A DNA stretch of 64,000 bases, taken from assembly GCA_040219575.1 (NCBI GenBank), contig JAVJSD010000021.1:29029-93028 (forward strand), written 5' to 3'. A program made the position numbers and the translations under genes. Of the stretch, positions 1 to 7,879 are shown piece by piece; the first letter of the stretch is position 1, and the number at the start of each line of letters is the position of its first letter. The DNA is from JAVJSD01 sp040219575 (GTDB lineage Bacteria; Planctomycetota; Planctomycetia; Pirellulales; Pirellulaceae). The notes under the pieces were generated by a model, which was not told the origin of the DNA, made no database searches, and saw only the letters and a program-made list of their open reading frames with translations.

Positions 1-454
1 TGTTGATGATGCTCCCCTTGGCCTGACTTAGCATGGTTTCGCCGAAGACCTGGCTCGGCAGCAACACGCCGCCCACCAGATTCAGGTCGAACACGCCCTG
101 CCAGGCCTCGCGCGGCAGCTGGCAGAAGTCGCTCCCCGGCGGCAGCGTGGCGTCGGGACGATTTCCACCGGCGGCGTTGACCAGCACACTGACCGGGCCG
201 AGCTTGCCATTGACGGCGTCTCGGGCCGCCGTCAGCGAATCGCGGTCCAGCGCGTCGGCCGACTGGAACATCGCCGTCCCGCCGGCCGATTCGATCGACT
301 GAACCCGGGCCGCGCCGCGCTCGGCGCTGCGGCCGACGACCGCCACCTTCGCGCCCAAACTCGCCAGGGCCTCGGCCATCGCCCCGCCCAGTACGCCGGT
401 GGCGCCGATCACCACCGCCGTTTCGCCTTCCAGATTGAATAGTTCACACTTCAT
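1..454 (-). CDS. SDR-family oxidoreductase (partial; mannonate/fructuronate-dehydrogenase-like)
   Basis: N-terminal 151 residues of a short-chain dehydrogenase; the C-terminus lies beyond the window edge. The protein begins MKCELFNLEGETAVVIGATG, giving a Rossmann glycine-rich turn (GATGVLGG) at about residues 17-24, and later shows an NAAGG segment (NAG-type motif) and FDLNLVGGVLLPSQVF, which is typical of D-mannonate or 2-keto-sugar-acid SDRs. The catalytic Ser-Tyr-Lys is not in the window. It starts 3 bp after the stop of the lactonase-like gene, so it is very probably co-transcribed and translationally coupled. Family membership is firm; the mannonate/fucose substrate is inferred from resemblance and from the mutarotase and lactonase upstream. 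Confidence 0.85.
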   Translation of the reverse strand, partial: MKCELFNLEGETAVVIGATGVLGGAMAEALASLGAKVAVVGRSAERGAARVQSIESAGGTAMFQSADALDRDSLTAARDAVNGKLGPVSVLVNAAGGNRPDATLPPGSDFCQLPREAWQGVFDLNLVGGVLLPSQVFGETMLSQAKGSIIN

Positions 455-457
455 GAT

Positions 458-1309
458 TCAGACCGTCTCCCGCAAACCGTAGAATTTCGCCGCCGTGCGA
501 CCGAATATCCACTCTCGATCGGTCGGGCTCAAGGGGCCGAGCGCCTCGTTCAGGGCGGCATGGACCTGCTCGTAGCTGCCGGCCAGTTCGCAGACGGGCC
601 AGTCGGAGCCGTACATGCAACGCTGCGGGCCGAACGCTTCCAGGGCCGTCTCCACGTACGGTCGGAGGTCGGCGGGCCGCCAGTTCTCCCAATCGGCTTC
701 GGTGACCATGCCCGACAGTTTGCAGAACACGTTGGGCAGTTCGGCGGCGGCGCGGAGGTTGTCGATCCAGTCGTCGAGAACGTGATCCTTGATGCGCGGC
801 TTGGCGAGGTGGTCGATCACCATCGGCAGGTTGGGCAGTTCGGCCGCCAGCGCCGCGGCATGCTTCAGGTGCTTCACGTAGAACAGCAGGTCGAACGGCA
901 CGCCGTGCCGTTCGAGCACTTTCAATCCGCGGCGCACTTCCGGGCGAATGATGAAGTCGTCGTCGGGTTCGTCTTGCGTGATGTGGCGGACGCCGACGAA
1001 CTTGGGGTCGCCGTTGAACTGCAGCAATTGCTCCTCACACGCCTCGGCGGCCAGATCGACCCAGCCGACGACGCCGGCCAGAAAATCGTGCTCCTCGGCG
1101 AGCTTCAGCGCCCAGCGGTTTTCTTCGAGATTGTGCTGCGTCTGCACGAAGATCGTGCGCTCGACGCCCGTCGCCGTCAAATGCGGACGCAGGTCGCCGG
1201 GCAGAAAGTCGCGATGAATCGGCGCGTGCCGCGGCGCCGTGAGCCACTCGTAGTCGAATGGCTCGTCGAGTTGCCAGAAATGTTGATGGGCGTCGATGAC
1301 GAGCGACAT
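458..1309 (-). CDS. Amidohydrolase_2 family hydrolase, L-fuconolactonase-like
   Basis: 283-residue TIM-barrel metal-dependent hydrolase of COG3618 (L-fuconolactonase / 2-pyrone-4,6-dicarboxylate lactonase group). The N-terminal DAHQHFW is the family's metal-binding HxH motif. GVRHITQDEPDD, MVIDHLAKP and CKLSGMVTEADW follow, and MYGSDWPVC near residue 245 carries the conserved aspartate; length is normal for the family. In the oxidative L-fucose pathway this enzyme opens the sugar lactone to the aldonic acid. Neighbours support this: an RbsD/FucU mutarotase upstream and an SDR 3 bp downstream. It could act on another sugar lactone. Family assignment is strong; exact substrate is inferred. Confidence 0.88.
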   Translation of the reverse strand: MSLVIDAHQHFWQLDEPFDYEWLTAPRHAPIHRDFLPGDLRPHLTATGVERTIFVQTQHNLEENRWALKLAEEHDFLAGVVGWVDLAAEACEEQLLQFNGDPKFVGVRHITQDEPDDDFIIRPEVRRGLKVLERHGVPFDLLFYVKHLKHAAALAAELPNLPMVIDHLAKPRIKDHVLDDWIDNLRAAAELPNVFCKLSGMVTEADWENWRPADLRPYVETALEAFGPQRCMYGSDWPVCELAGSYEQVHAALNEALGPLSPTDREWIFGRTAAKFYGLRETV

Positions 1310-1333
1310 GAGGAACCTTGGAAAACGAAGTTA

Positions 1334-1362
1334 GGCCGGAACAACCAAAGGGCGGCTCCGGC
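1334..1362. repeat. REP-like palindrome, family II
   Basis: An imperfect inverted repeat, GGCCGGAAC ... GGCTCCGGC, lies between the mutarotase and lactonase genes. The same GCCGGAAC/GTTCCGGC arms recur near 7753, 7847, 16160, 45842 and 45940, always between genes. Confidence 0.6.
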
Positions 1363-1434
1363 AGCCCTGTGAGTCATGGCTGCGCACACTCGCACTTCAT
1401 GCGGAAGCGACGCTCCGCGCCTTCCGGCCGACGA

Positions 1435-1881
1435 TCAATCCATGCGGACGCCGAGGGATAGCAGGATGTTGGCGTAGCGCTGTTGATCGGCGGTTTGAAT
1501 GGTGAGGACGTGGTCGGGGGTGGCGACGGCGTCGTAAAAGGCCCACTTCTCGATCGGTTCGAGTTGCAGGTCCAGGCCGGCGTCGACCAACACGCGGCGG
1601 TAGTCCGCCCACACCGGCGGATCCTCCGTCAACGCGTACGGTCCGGTGGTCTCGTACATCATCGTGTTGACCGCCTCGACCGGCACGGCCGAAAGCACCG
1701 CCTCGAGCACCTGGTTGCAGGTCACCACGCCGGGCATCAGGTTCAGGTGCACCAGTTCGGCTTGAGGTCCGAGTTTCGAGGAGGCGGGATAGTTTCCGTC
1801 GGCGATCAGCACCTTGCCGTGATGTCCGGCGGCGCCGAGCACGGCGTTGATGGTGGGATGAATCAGTCGATGCTTGAGCAT
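1435..1881 (-). CDS. fucU: RbsD/FucU family sugar mutarotase
   Basis: 148-residue protein matching the RbsD/FucU fold: MLKHRLIHPTINAVLGAAGH with the family's conserved N-terminal histidine pattern, then VLIADGNYP, LMPGVV and YEPxEKW-like text (LEPIEKWAFYD), and YANILLSLGV at the C-terminus. These enzymes interconvert sugar anomers (fucose or ribose) so the right one feeds a dehydrogenase or kinase. It is the first gene of a minus-strand set followed by a fuconolactonase-like hydrolase and an SDR. FucU is favoured over RbsD because of those neighbours, but the sequence alone does not decide it. No strong Shine-Dalgarno is visible. Confidence 0.85.
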   Translation of the reverse strand: MLKHRLIHPTINAVLGAAGHHGKVLIADGNYPASSKLGPQAELVHLNLMPGVVTCNQVLEAVLSAVPVEAVNTMMYETTGPYALTEDPPVWADYRRVLVDAGLDLQLEPIEKWAFYDAVATPDHVLTIQTADQQRYANILLSLGVRMD

Positions 1882-2051
1882 GAGAGGGCGTTGTGCAAGA
1901 AGTTGCTGGACTTGAAGGCCGCGATGACGGCTAATGATGGGTGCGTCGCCTTCGCGACGTGCATTCTACGGGGGTGCTGGTCCTTTCGCGACGGGGAGTC
2001 GTCTCCCCGCCTCGTGGCATGCCGGCGGTTTTTTCACCAAGGGGAGTCACC

Positions 2052-3077
2052 ATGAAACTGGAGAGCGTACGAGCACTGAAGGCCGAGTTGCTGAGCGTAC
2101 CCAAGGCCATCGTCGAGGCGGTGGCGAGTTCCACCTTTTTGACCGCGTTCTCCGCCCGGCACGGCGCGGCCAATCGCATAATGGACGACATCGCGCTGGG
2201 AGTGACGGCGCCCGACAAAAAGCAGTTTCGCCTGGCGGTGAGACTGCAACGGCAGGGGCCGCTGATCAGCATGATGACCGAGCAGATTCGCGCCCGGGCC
2301 AAGGGGGAGATCGACGTCCAGTACGTGGGGAGCATCGTGAAATACGCCGGCCCGGGCGAGACAACCGCCGCCTTCTACCGGCAGAAGCGACGTCCCCTGC
2401 GGATCGGCTCTTCGATCAGCGACGTGCAAACCGGCTTTAATTCCGCCGGCACGTTGGGCTGTTTCGTGGTTCGCCGGCAATCGCCGCACTACCTGGGCAT
2501 GCTCACCAACAACCATGTCATCGCCAATGAAAACGGCAACTCCGCGGGCGACCCGGTGGTGCAGCAGGGGACGCTCGACGGCGGCAAGCCGTCGACCGGC
2601 CTGGTGGGCGAACTGGGGCCGTTCATCGCGCTCAAGAGCAGCGCCAACTTCGTCGATGCGGCGGTCGGCTATCTCTACGAGGGCGTCGATTTCGATCCGC
2701 GGCGGATCGGCGATCGCGGCGCCTTGGCGGGGCAGGTAAGTGTCTTCGAACTGCCGCCCAAGGCGACGGTCTATAAAGTCGGCCGAACCACGGGGCAAAC
2801 CAAAGGTCGGATTACGGCGTTTGACGTCGACAACGTCCGCGTACAATACGATGCGGGCGTGATGCGGTTCGACAACCAGATTGAAATCGAGGGCGCCGGA
2901 AACGCGGCCTTCAGCGATAGCGGCGACAGCGGTTCGCTGATCGTCGACGCTAAGCGACGCGCGGTCGCCCTGCTGTTCGCCGGCGGCGACGTCGGCGGCT
3001 CGAACGGCAAGGGCCTGACGTTCGCCAATCCCATTCAAACCGTGCTCGATGCCCTCAAAGTGGACCTCGAACAATAA
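2052..3077 (+). CDS. Nal1-like trypsin-fold serine protease
   Basis: 341 residues. Start ATG 2052 follows AAGGGGAG at good spacing. The protease domain opens with RPLRIGSSIS ... SAGTLGCFVV, then LTNNHVIANE with His155, NFVDAAVGYL with Asp202, KVGRTTGQTKG, and SDSGDSGSLI with Ser293, a complete His-Asp-Ser triad. This pattern is characteristic of bacterial Nal1-like proteases. No signal peptide is seen, so the protein is probably cytoplasmic. The N-terminal 115 residues (helical, then KGEIDVQYVGSIVKYAG) are a separate module of unknown function. The stop codon lies in an 18-bp tandem repeat that also supplies the start of the next gene, 33 bp on. Substrate and role are unknown. Confidence 0.88.
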   Translation: MKLESVRALKAELLSVPKAIVEAVASSTFLTAFSARHGAANRIMDDIALGVTAPDKKQFRLAVRLQRQGPLISMMTEQIRARAKGEIDVQYVGSIVKYAGPGETTAAFYRQKRRPLRIGSSISDVQTGFNSAGTLGCFVVRRQSPHYLGMLTNNHVIANENGNSAGDPVVQQGTLDGGKPSTGLVGELGPFIALKSSANFVDAAVGYLYEGVDFDPRRIGDRGALAGQVSVFELPPKATVYKVGRTTGQTKGRITAFDVDNVRVQYDAGVMRFDNQIEIEGAGNAAFSDSGDSGSLIVDAKRRAVALLFAGGDVGGSNGKGLTFANPIQTVLDALKVDLEQ

Positions 3078-3123
3078 CCACCGGAAGAACAATAACCACC
3101 GGAAATACAATGACCACCGGAAA
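3070..3123 (+). repeat. Three 18-bp tandem repeats joining two genes
   Basis: Units at 3070-3087, 3088-3105 and 3106-3123 share ACAATAACCACCGGAA. The first holds the protease stop codon. In the third an A-to-G change turns AATAA into AATGA and creates the ATG (3110) of the 77-residue companion gene. Confidence 0.9.
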
Positions 3124-3343
3124 ATCGCTCGAAGAGGCGCAGCGGGCCAAGTCCGAGGCGCTGCGCGTCTTCCGGCAACTGATCGGCGAGGCGTCCGTCG
3201 GCATTATGCCGTTGGGCGGCGGAAAATTCGGCCTGAAGGTGAATCTCGACGCAGCTCCCGAGAAGGGCGTCGACCTGCCGCGCGAGGTCGAGGGCGTGCC
3301 CGTCGAGGTTGACGTCGTCGGCAAGATCTACAAGCGCGACTGA
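3110..3343 (+). CDS. Small protein co-occurring with the Nal1-like protease
   Basis: 77 residues beginning MTTGKSLEEAQRAKSEALRV. An N-terminal amphipathic helix is followed by a beta-rich part: VGIMPLGGGKFGLKVNL, then LPREVEGVPVEVDVVGKI and a basic end. The pattern glycine-rich turn, KVNL, GVPVxVxVxG resembles a small domain that in other bacteria is attached to the N-terminus of Nal1-like proteases; here it is a separate ORF 33 bp downstream. It is in a different frame from the protease, so it is not a readthrough product. It could be a protease regulator, chaperone or substrate-like partner; this is inference. A real gene is likely because coding character and spacing fit an operon. Confidence 0.7.
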   Translation: MTTGKSLEEAQRAKSEALRVFRQLIGEASVGIMPLGGGKFGLKVNLDAAPEKGVDLPREVEGVPVEVDVVGKIYKRD

Positions 3344-3355
3344 CGTCGCGGCCCA

Positions 3356-3442
3356 CTTGGAGATCAGCGCCTCGTGGAGATCTGCGCCTCGTGGAAATCT
3401 GCGCCTCGTGGAAATCTGCGCGTGGAAATCAGCGCCTTGTGG
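3356..3442. repeat. 17-bp tandem repeat array between convergent genes
   Basis: Five to six degenerate copies of a 17-bp unit, CTCGTGGAAATCTGCGC, fill most of the space between the 77-aa gene and the convergent ANTAR gene. Clear units are 3371-3387 and 3388-3404; the next copies are shortened or mutated. No reading frame appears to use them. Confidence 0.85.
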
Positions 3443-3453
3443 CTGCCAACGCC

Positions 3454-4065
3454 TCACCGCCCGTCGCCTTCGGTGGGTAATGGGGCGAAGGCCTCCTCGG
3501 CGTTGAGGATTTGCACGGCGATTTCCGCCAGTTTCAGATTCTTTTCGCTGGCCAGCTTCTGCAGCCTGCGGAAGGAGGCCGGTTCGTCGAGCCCCGTGCG
3601 CTTCATGAGGATGCCCTTGGCGCGCTCGATCTGCTTGCGATCGGCCAGCGCCTGGCGCAGGTCGTCGGCCTCCTTGCGCAGTTCGAGAAACTGGGCGAAG
3701 CGGCGCATGGCGATGGCGATGGCCGGCTCCAGGTCGGCCTGTTTGATCGGCTTGATCAAGTACGACATCACATGGTCGGCTTCCGCCCGCTCGATCAGCG
3801 ACTGGTCGTGGTAGCCCGACACGAGGATGAAGGGGATCGGATTCTCGCGAAACACGCGGACGGCGGCCTCGATGCCGTCCAACTGCGGCATGTTGATATC
3901 GCTGATCACGAGCTCCGGCTTGAGCGTCCGACAATGCTCGACAAGTTGCGCCCCGTTCTCCGCGACGGAGACCACGATGTGCCCCATCCGCGTCAGGATC
4001 TTCTCGAAGTATTCCTGCATGTCGGGTTCGTCGTCGGCGACGGCGATACGGATTCGCGAGTTCAT
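3454..4065 (-). CDS. ANTAR-domain response regulator (NasT/PdtaR-like)
   Basis: 203 residues from ATG 4065; a longer reading frame upstream is not receiver-like, so this start is chosen. Receiver domain residues 1-120: acidic pocket DDE at 11-13, phospho-acceptor Asp56 in VISDINMPQLDG, and Lys105 in LIKPIKQ. A coiled linker (FLELRKEADDLRQAL) leads to an ANTAR domain at about 130-190 (RKQIERAKGILMKRTGLDEP ... LAEIAVQIL). ANTAR regulators bind paired hairpins in mRNA leaders and prevent termination after phosphorylation. No partner histidine kinase is adjacent. Domain assignment is firm; RNA targets are unknown. Confidence 0.93.
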   Translation of the reverse strand: MNSRIRIAVADDEPDMQEYFEKILTRMGHIVVSVAENGAQLVEHCRTLKPELVISDINMPQLDGIEAAVRVFRENPIPFILVSGYHDQSLIERAEADHVMSYLIKPIKQADLEPAIAIAMRRFAQFLELRKEADDLRQALADRKQIERAKGILMKRTGLDEPASFRRLQKLASEKNLKLAEIAVQILNAEEAFAPLPTEGDGR

Positions 4066-4301
4066 GCTCGCCCTCAGATGACGGTTCCGGTGGAGAAGGT
4101 TGCGGCCACGGCCGGTCGGCCGTGACGCGTCACGCTTGAGACAGCAATCGGCATGCCAACCCCTGTCGCAGAACACGGTCCGTCGCCGGACATCCGAGAA
4201 GTACGAAAAACTGATTTTGACGGCCCGAATTCTCACCGCCAGGTTGTCCCACCAGGGCGCGCATGGGGCGGGCAGTTTCGCGCGCCGCCTCGCTCGCTGG
4301 C

Positions 4302-4312
4302 GGGGGGGGGGG
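4302..4312. repeat. Poly-G tract (11 G)
   Basis: An uninterrupted run of eleven G lies immediately after the stop of the bcp gene (transcribed leftward), and so in its 3' untranslated region. Such tracts are prone to replication slippage and to sequencing error. No coding effect is evident. Confidence 0.8.
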
Positions 4313-4314
4313 TG

Positions 4315-4791
4315 TCAGTCGCCCAGTTCCGCCAGGGCGTCGAGCACTTGCTGATCGTGGCCGTCGACCGTGACCCGCTTCCAAACCTTCGCGACTTTGC
4401 CGTCGGCGTCGATCAAGAATGTCGAACGCTGAATGCCCATCGATTTCTTGCCGTACATGTTCTTCTCTCGCCAGGCGCCGTATTTTTCGGCCACGGCGTG
4501 GTCCGGATCGGCCAGCAGCGAGAAGTTGAGCTGGTACTTGTCGCGGAATTTGACGTGGCTCTCGACGCTGTCGGGACTGACGCCGAAGACCTGCGCCCCG
4601 GCCTTGGCCAACTCCGCCTTGCGATCGCGAAAGGCGCAGGCCTCCTTGGTGCAACCGGGCGTATCGTCCTTGGGGTAGAAATACAAAACGACGGGCGAGC
4701 CCTTCAGCTGCGAGAGCTTCACCTTCTTCCCGTCCACGTCGGTCAGCGTGAACGCGGGCGCCTTTTCACCTTGCTCGATCCAATCGGCCAT
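4315..4791 (-). CDS. bcp: Thioredoxin-dependent thiol peroxidase (Bcp/PrxQ)
   Basis: 158-residue atypical 2-Cys peroxiredoxin that reduces hydrogen and organic peroxides using thioredoxin. Peroxidatic Cys47 sits in DDTPGCT and the resolving Cys52 in KEACAFRD, the usual i,i+5 PrxQ spacing. FSLLADPDHAVAEKYG and GIQRSTFLIDADGK are standard family segments. There is no signal peptide, so it is cytosolic. GGAG is visible upstream of ATG 4791. A second, exported relative with the same Cys spacing lies at 25263-25856. Confidence 0.95.
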   Translation of the reverse strand: MADWIEQGEKAPAFTLTDVDGKKVKLSQLKGSPVVLYFYPKDDTPGCTKEACAFRDRKAELAKAGAQVFGVSPDSVESHVKFRDKYQLNFSLLADPDHAVAEKYGAWREKNMYGKKSMGIQRSTFLIDADGKVAKVWKRVTVDGHDQQVLDALAELGD

Positions 4792-5000
4792 CAGCTTGGT
4801 CTCCGGGGGTTCGTGAGAGTAATCCGGCGGATTATAGCGTGGCGACGAGAAGGCGTTCGAGCGGTGATCCCGGTCGGTGATCCCGCGCTGGGGACGACGC
4901 GGAGGCGGCCGGGGCGAACCTTCCCGCTGTCCAATCGGTCGTGGTTAAGTAGAATGGGAGATGGGTTAAGTTGAACCGTCCAAACGACAAAGGAGAATTC

Positions 5001-5420
5001 GTGGGAAGCACGCCTGCCGGACAGGCGGCCGTTCACCGGGCCAATCCCGAGCGCAGCCTGCAATTGGCGCTCGCCGCCGCCCGCACCGCGGCCGAGAACC
5101 GGGGAAGCGACATCGTGGTGCTCGACACGAGCGGGCAGACGGCGCTCTTCGACTATTTCGTGATCGCCACGGGCACGAGCCGGCGGCAGTTGCACGCCAT
5201 CAGCGAGGAGATCGACCATCGTCTGGAAGACGACCTGGGCGACCAGCGGATGAGCATCTCGGGCTACGACGAGAGTCAGTGGATCGTGCTGGACTACGGC
5301 ACGGTGGTGATTCACCTGTTCGACGAAGAGACGCGCTCGTACTACGCGCTCGAGGATCTGTGGGCCGAGGCGCCCCGCGTCGACTTGACCGACATCGTGC
5401 CAAGCCGCGGCGGCCGCTGA
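5001..5420 (+). CDS. rsfS: Ribosome silencing factor RsfS
   Basis: 139 residues from GTG 5001, chosen because AAAGGAG stands 6 nt before it; an in-frame TTG at 4971 lacks such a site. RsfS binds ribosomal protein uL14 and blocks 30S-50S joining when translation should be low. Family text: DIVVLDTSGQTALFDYFVIA, GTSRRQLHAISEEI, WIVLDYGTVVIHLFDEETR, then YYALEDLWAEAPRVDL. An unusual N-terminal extension of about 25 residues precedes the core. No nadD is adjacent; the next gene is argS. Confidence 0.93.
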   Translation: MGSTPAGQAAVHRANPERSLQLALAAARTAAENRGSDIVVLDTSGQTALFDYFVIATGTSRRQLHAISEEIDHRLEDDLGDQRMSISGYDESQWIVLDYGTVVIHLFDEETRSYYALEDLWAEAPRVDLTDIVPSRGGR

Positions 5421-5767
5421 CGCCGCGTCAACTCGACCGCCGCGCGGCGTCACGGGGCGATCCTGGCTCGTCGAATCGAGCGAGATGACGTATCTTATCG
5501 CTATTCTCGCTTCGGTCTTCGATGGCTGTCATGTCGATGTCGATCGAGGATCGTTTCGCCGCAGGCCCCACTGGCGGCGCGACGCGGGGTGTTGTGCGAC
5601 GCTCTCTTGTGACGTCAAGCTCAACCCCACCTGACCGTCGACTCCCGCGCAGGCCGCTGGCCTTGCGGTTAAACGACTCTCGTGGATTTCAGCGCCGACA
5701 TTGGTAGTGCGGGATTCAATAATCCTTATTCCCACCCGATTCTTCTCCTTGAGTCGCCGACGCGTCG
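5421..5767. other. Intergenic region upstream of argS
   Basis: 347 bp with no convincing gene. It holds an inverted repeat just after rsfS (GACGCCGCG ... CGCGGCGTC) without a T-tract, and near 5660-5676 the sequence TTGCGGTTAAACGA, which partly matches the end of the palindromic element found in dnaE2. No T-box or other riboswitch that could control argS was recognised. Confidence 0.5.
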
Positions 5768-7738
5768 ATGAACATTCTTTCGGAATTGAAGGCCCGTTTT
5801 GAGACGGCCCTGTCGGGATTGACCAGCGACGCGGCGCCGCTGCTGGAGATGATCCGACCGGCGCAGGATCCCAAGTTCGGCGACTACCAGGCCAACTGCG
5901 CCATGCCGCTGAAGAAAGAGTTGGATCGGCCGTCGCCGGAGATCGCGGCGGAGATCGTCGCTCGACTCGATGTGGCCGACATGTGCCACGAGCCGGAAAT
6001 CGCCGGTCCGGGCTTCATCAATCTGCGATTGAAGGATGCGTGGCTGGCCGAGCAACTGCATTTGGCGCTGCACGATGTGCGATTGGGGGTGCCGCGTGTC
6101 GAGAGTCCACGGACGTTCGTGATCGATTACTCCTCGCCCAACGTGGCCAAGCCGATGCACGTGGGGCATATCCGCTCGACGGTGATCGGCGATGCATTGT
6201 GCCGCACGCTGCGGTTTTTGGGGCATCGCGTGATCAGCGACAACCACCTGGGCGACTGGGGCACGCAGTTCGGCATGATCATCTACGGCTACAAGAATTT
6301 CTGCGATCCGCACGCGTACGAGCGGAACCCGGTGGCGGAGCTTGGACGCCTGTACAAGCTGGTCAACAAGCTGGTGGAGTACCACCAGGCGAAGGCGGCC
6401 ATCCCGCGGCTCGAGCAGCAGGCCGTGCAAAGCGAAGTGCGGCTCGACGAGCAGCGGGCGGAGTTGGCGGACCTCGACAAGGCGGCTCAGAAGCAGGCCA
6501 ACAAAGAGATCCAGCGATCCGAGCGGCAACTCGCCGAACAACTCAAATCGCTCGAAGAGCAGCGCGAAAAGGTCACGGGCGTCGAGAGCGACTCGCAGAT
6601 GGCCCTGCTGGCGAGAGACCATGGGCGGATCGCCGACGCCGTGCTCGAGGAGACCGCCAAGCTGCACGCCGATGACGAGGAGAATCTCGCCTTGTGGCAT
6701 CGCTTCCTGCCGCATTGCCGCGACGAGATTCAAAGCGTCTATCGGCGGTTGGGCGTGGAGTTCGACTACGAGTACGGCGAAAGCTTCTATCACGACCGCC
6801 TGGCCGCGGTGGTCGACGATCTGGCGAAGAAGGGACTCGCCACCGAGAGCGAAGGGGCGATCTGCGTGTTCCTGGAAGGCTACGAGGCGCCGATGATCGT
6901 CCGCAAGAAGGACGGTGCGTTTCTGTACGCCACCACCGACCTGGCGACGATCCAGTACCGCATGGAGACCTGGAGCCCGGACGCGATTCTGTATGTCGTC
7001 GATCACCGGCAGGGCGAGCATTTCGGCAAGCTGTTCGCCGCGGTGCGGTTGTGGGGCTACGACGACGTGGAGCTCGAGCACATCGCCTTCGGCACCGTGT
7101 TGGGCAAGGACGGCAAGCCGTTTCGGACCCGCTCGGGCGACGTGGCGAACCTGGAGGACCTGCTCGATCAGGCGGTCGCCACCGCGCTGCGGGTGGTCAG
7201 CGAGAACGACGAGGCCAAACCATCGCCAGAGTTGAGCGCCGAAGAACGTTCCCGCATCGCCGGCATCGTGGGGCACGCCGCCGTGAAATACGCCGATCTG
7301 TCGCACAATCGCACGAGCGACTACAAGTTCGAACTCGACAAGATGGTGGCCCTGCAAGGCAACACGGCGACCTACATGCAGTACAGCTATGCGCGTACGC
7401 AGAGCATCTTCGCTCGGGGCGGAGTCGAAATCGCGGCGCTGCGCGAGAGCGAGGTCGTCGTCTCGATCAATCACCCGGCGGAACGGGCGCTCGCGCTCGA
7501 AGTGTTGCGGTTCCAGCAGGCGCTCGACGACACGGCGACCGGCTACTTTCCGCACAACATCACTGGCTACCTGTTTGAATTGGCGCGGCGGTTTTCGACG
7601 TTCTTCGAACAGTGCCCCGTGTTGAAGGCGGAGACGGAGAAGCTCCGCGACAGTCGGCTGATGCTATGCGACGTGACAGGCCGCACGATCCGGCAAGGGC
7701 TCGAACTGCTCGGCATCGACGTCATCGACAAGATGTGA
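5768..7738 (+). CDS. argS: Arginyl-tRNA synthetase with coiled-coil insertion
   Basis: 656 residues, longer than the usual 550-590. Class I synthetase charging tRNA-Arg in the cytoplasm. N-terminal Add-1 domain (DPKFGDYQANCAM), then SSPNVAKPMHVGH with the HIGH-type motif at 131-134, DNHLGDWGTQFG, and a C-terminal all-helical anticodon-binding domain (QYSYARTQSIF ... FELARRFSTFFEQCPVL). A canonical KMSK is not seen, as in many ArgRS. Residues about 206-285 form a charged, Gln/Glu/Lys-rich insertion predicted to be coiled coil; it replaces the short linker after VNKLVEYH. The start has only a weak ribosome-binding site. Confidence 0.96.
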   Translation: MNILSELKARFETALSGLTSDAAPLLEMIRPAQDPKFGDYQANCAMPLKKELDRPSPEIAAEIVARLDVADMCHEPEIAGPGFINLRLKDAWLAEQLHLALHDVRLGVPRVESPRTFVIDYSSPNVAKPMHVGHIRSTVIGDALCRTLRFLGHRVISDNHLGDWGTQFGMIIYGYKNFCDPHAYERNPVAELGRLYKLVNKLVEYHQAKAAIPRLEQQAVQSEVRLDEQRAELADLDKAAQKQANKEIQRSERQLAEQLKSLEEQREKVTGVESDSQMALLARDHGRIADAVLEETAKLHADDEENLALWHRFLPHCRDEIQSVYRRLGVEFDYEYGESFYHDRLAAVVDDLAKKGLATESEGAICVFLEGYEAPMIVRKKDGAFLYATTDLATIQYRMETWSPDAILYVVDHRQGEHFGKLFAAVRLWGYDDVELEHIAFGTVLGKDGKPFRTRSGDVANLEDLLDQAVATALRVVSENDEAKPSPELSAEERSRIAGIVGHAAVKYADLSHNRTSDYKFELDKMVALQGNTATYMQYSYARTQSIFARGGVEIAALRESEVVVSINHPAERALALEVLRFQQALDDTATGYFPHNITGYLFELARRFSTFFEQCPVLKAETEKLRDSRLMLCDVTGRTIRQGLELLGIDVIDKM

Positions 7739-7752
7739 TCATGGTGGTTTGA

Positions 7753-7878
7753 GTACGCCGGAACAACCGCAGGGCGCTGCGGCACGGGGCGCCGTCGACG
7801 GTTGAAGCTTGGCCACGTGGTTTCGTTCGCGCGGCGTTTGAGAATTGCCGGAACAGCGCACGGCTTGTTCCGGCCTAC
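7753..7878. repeat. Two REP-like palindromes, family II
   Basis: Two copies lie between convergent argS and serA: GTACGCCGGAACAACCGC at 7753-7770, with a degenerate partner arm, and a better palindrome at 7847-7878 (GCCGGAACAGCGCACGGC then TTGTTCCGGCCTAC). They may form stem-loops in both 3' ends. No T-rich terminator tail is present. Confidence 0.65.
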
Positions 7879-7879
7879 T

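Noticed and set aside
2034..3110. A 358-codon frame opposite the Nal1-like protease
   Set aside because: The plus strand carries a complete protease triad; the opposite frame has no recognisable domain.
3070..3442. CRISPR array
   Set aside because: The repeats are 17-18 bp and directly adjacent with no unique spacers and no cas genes.
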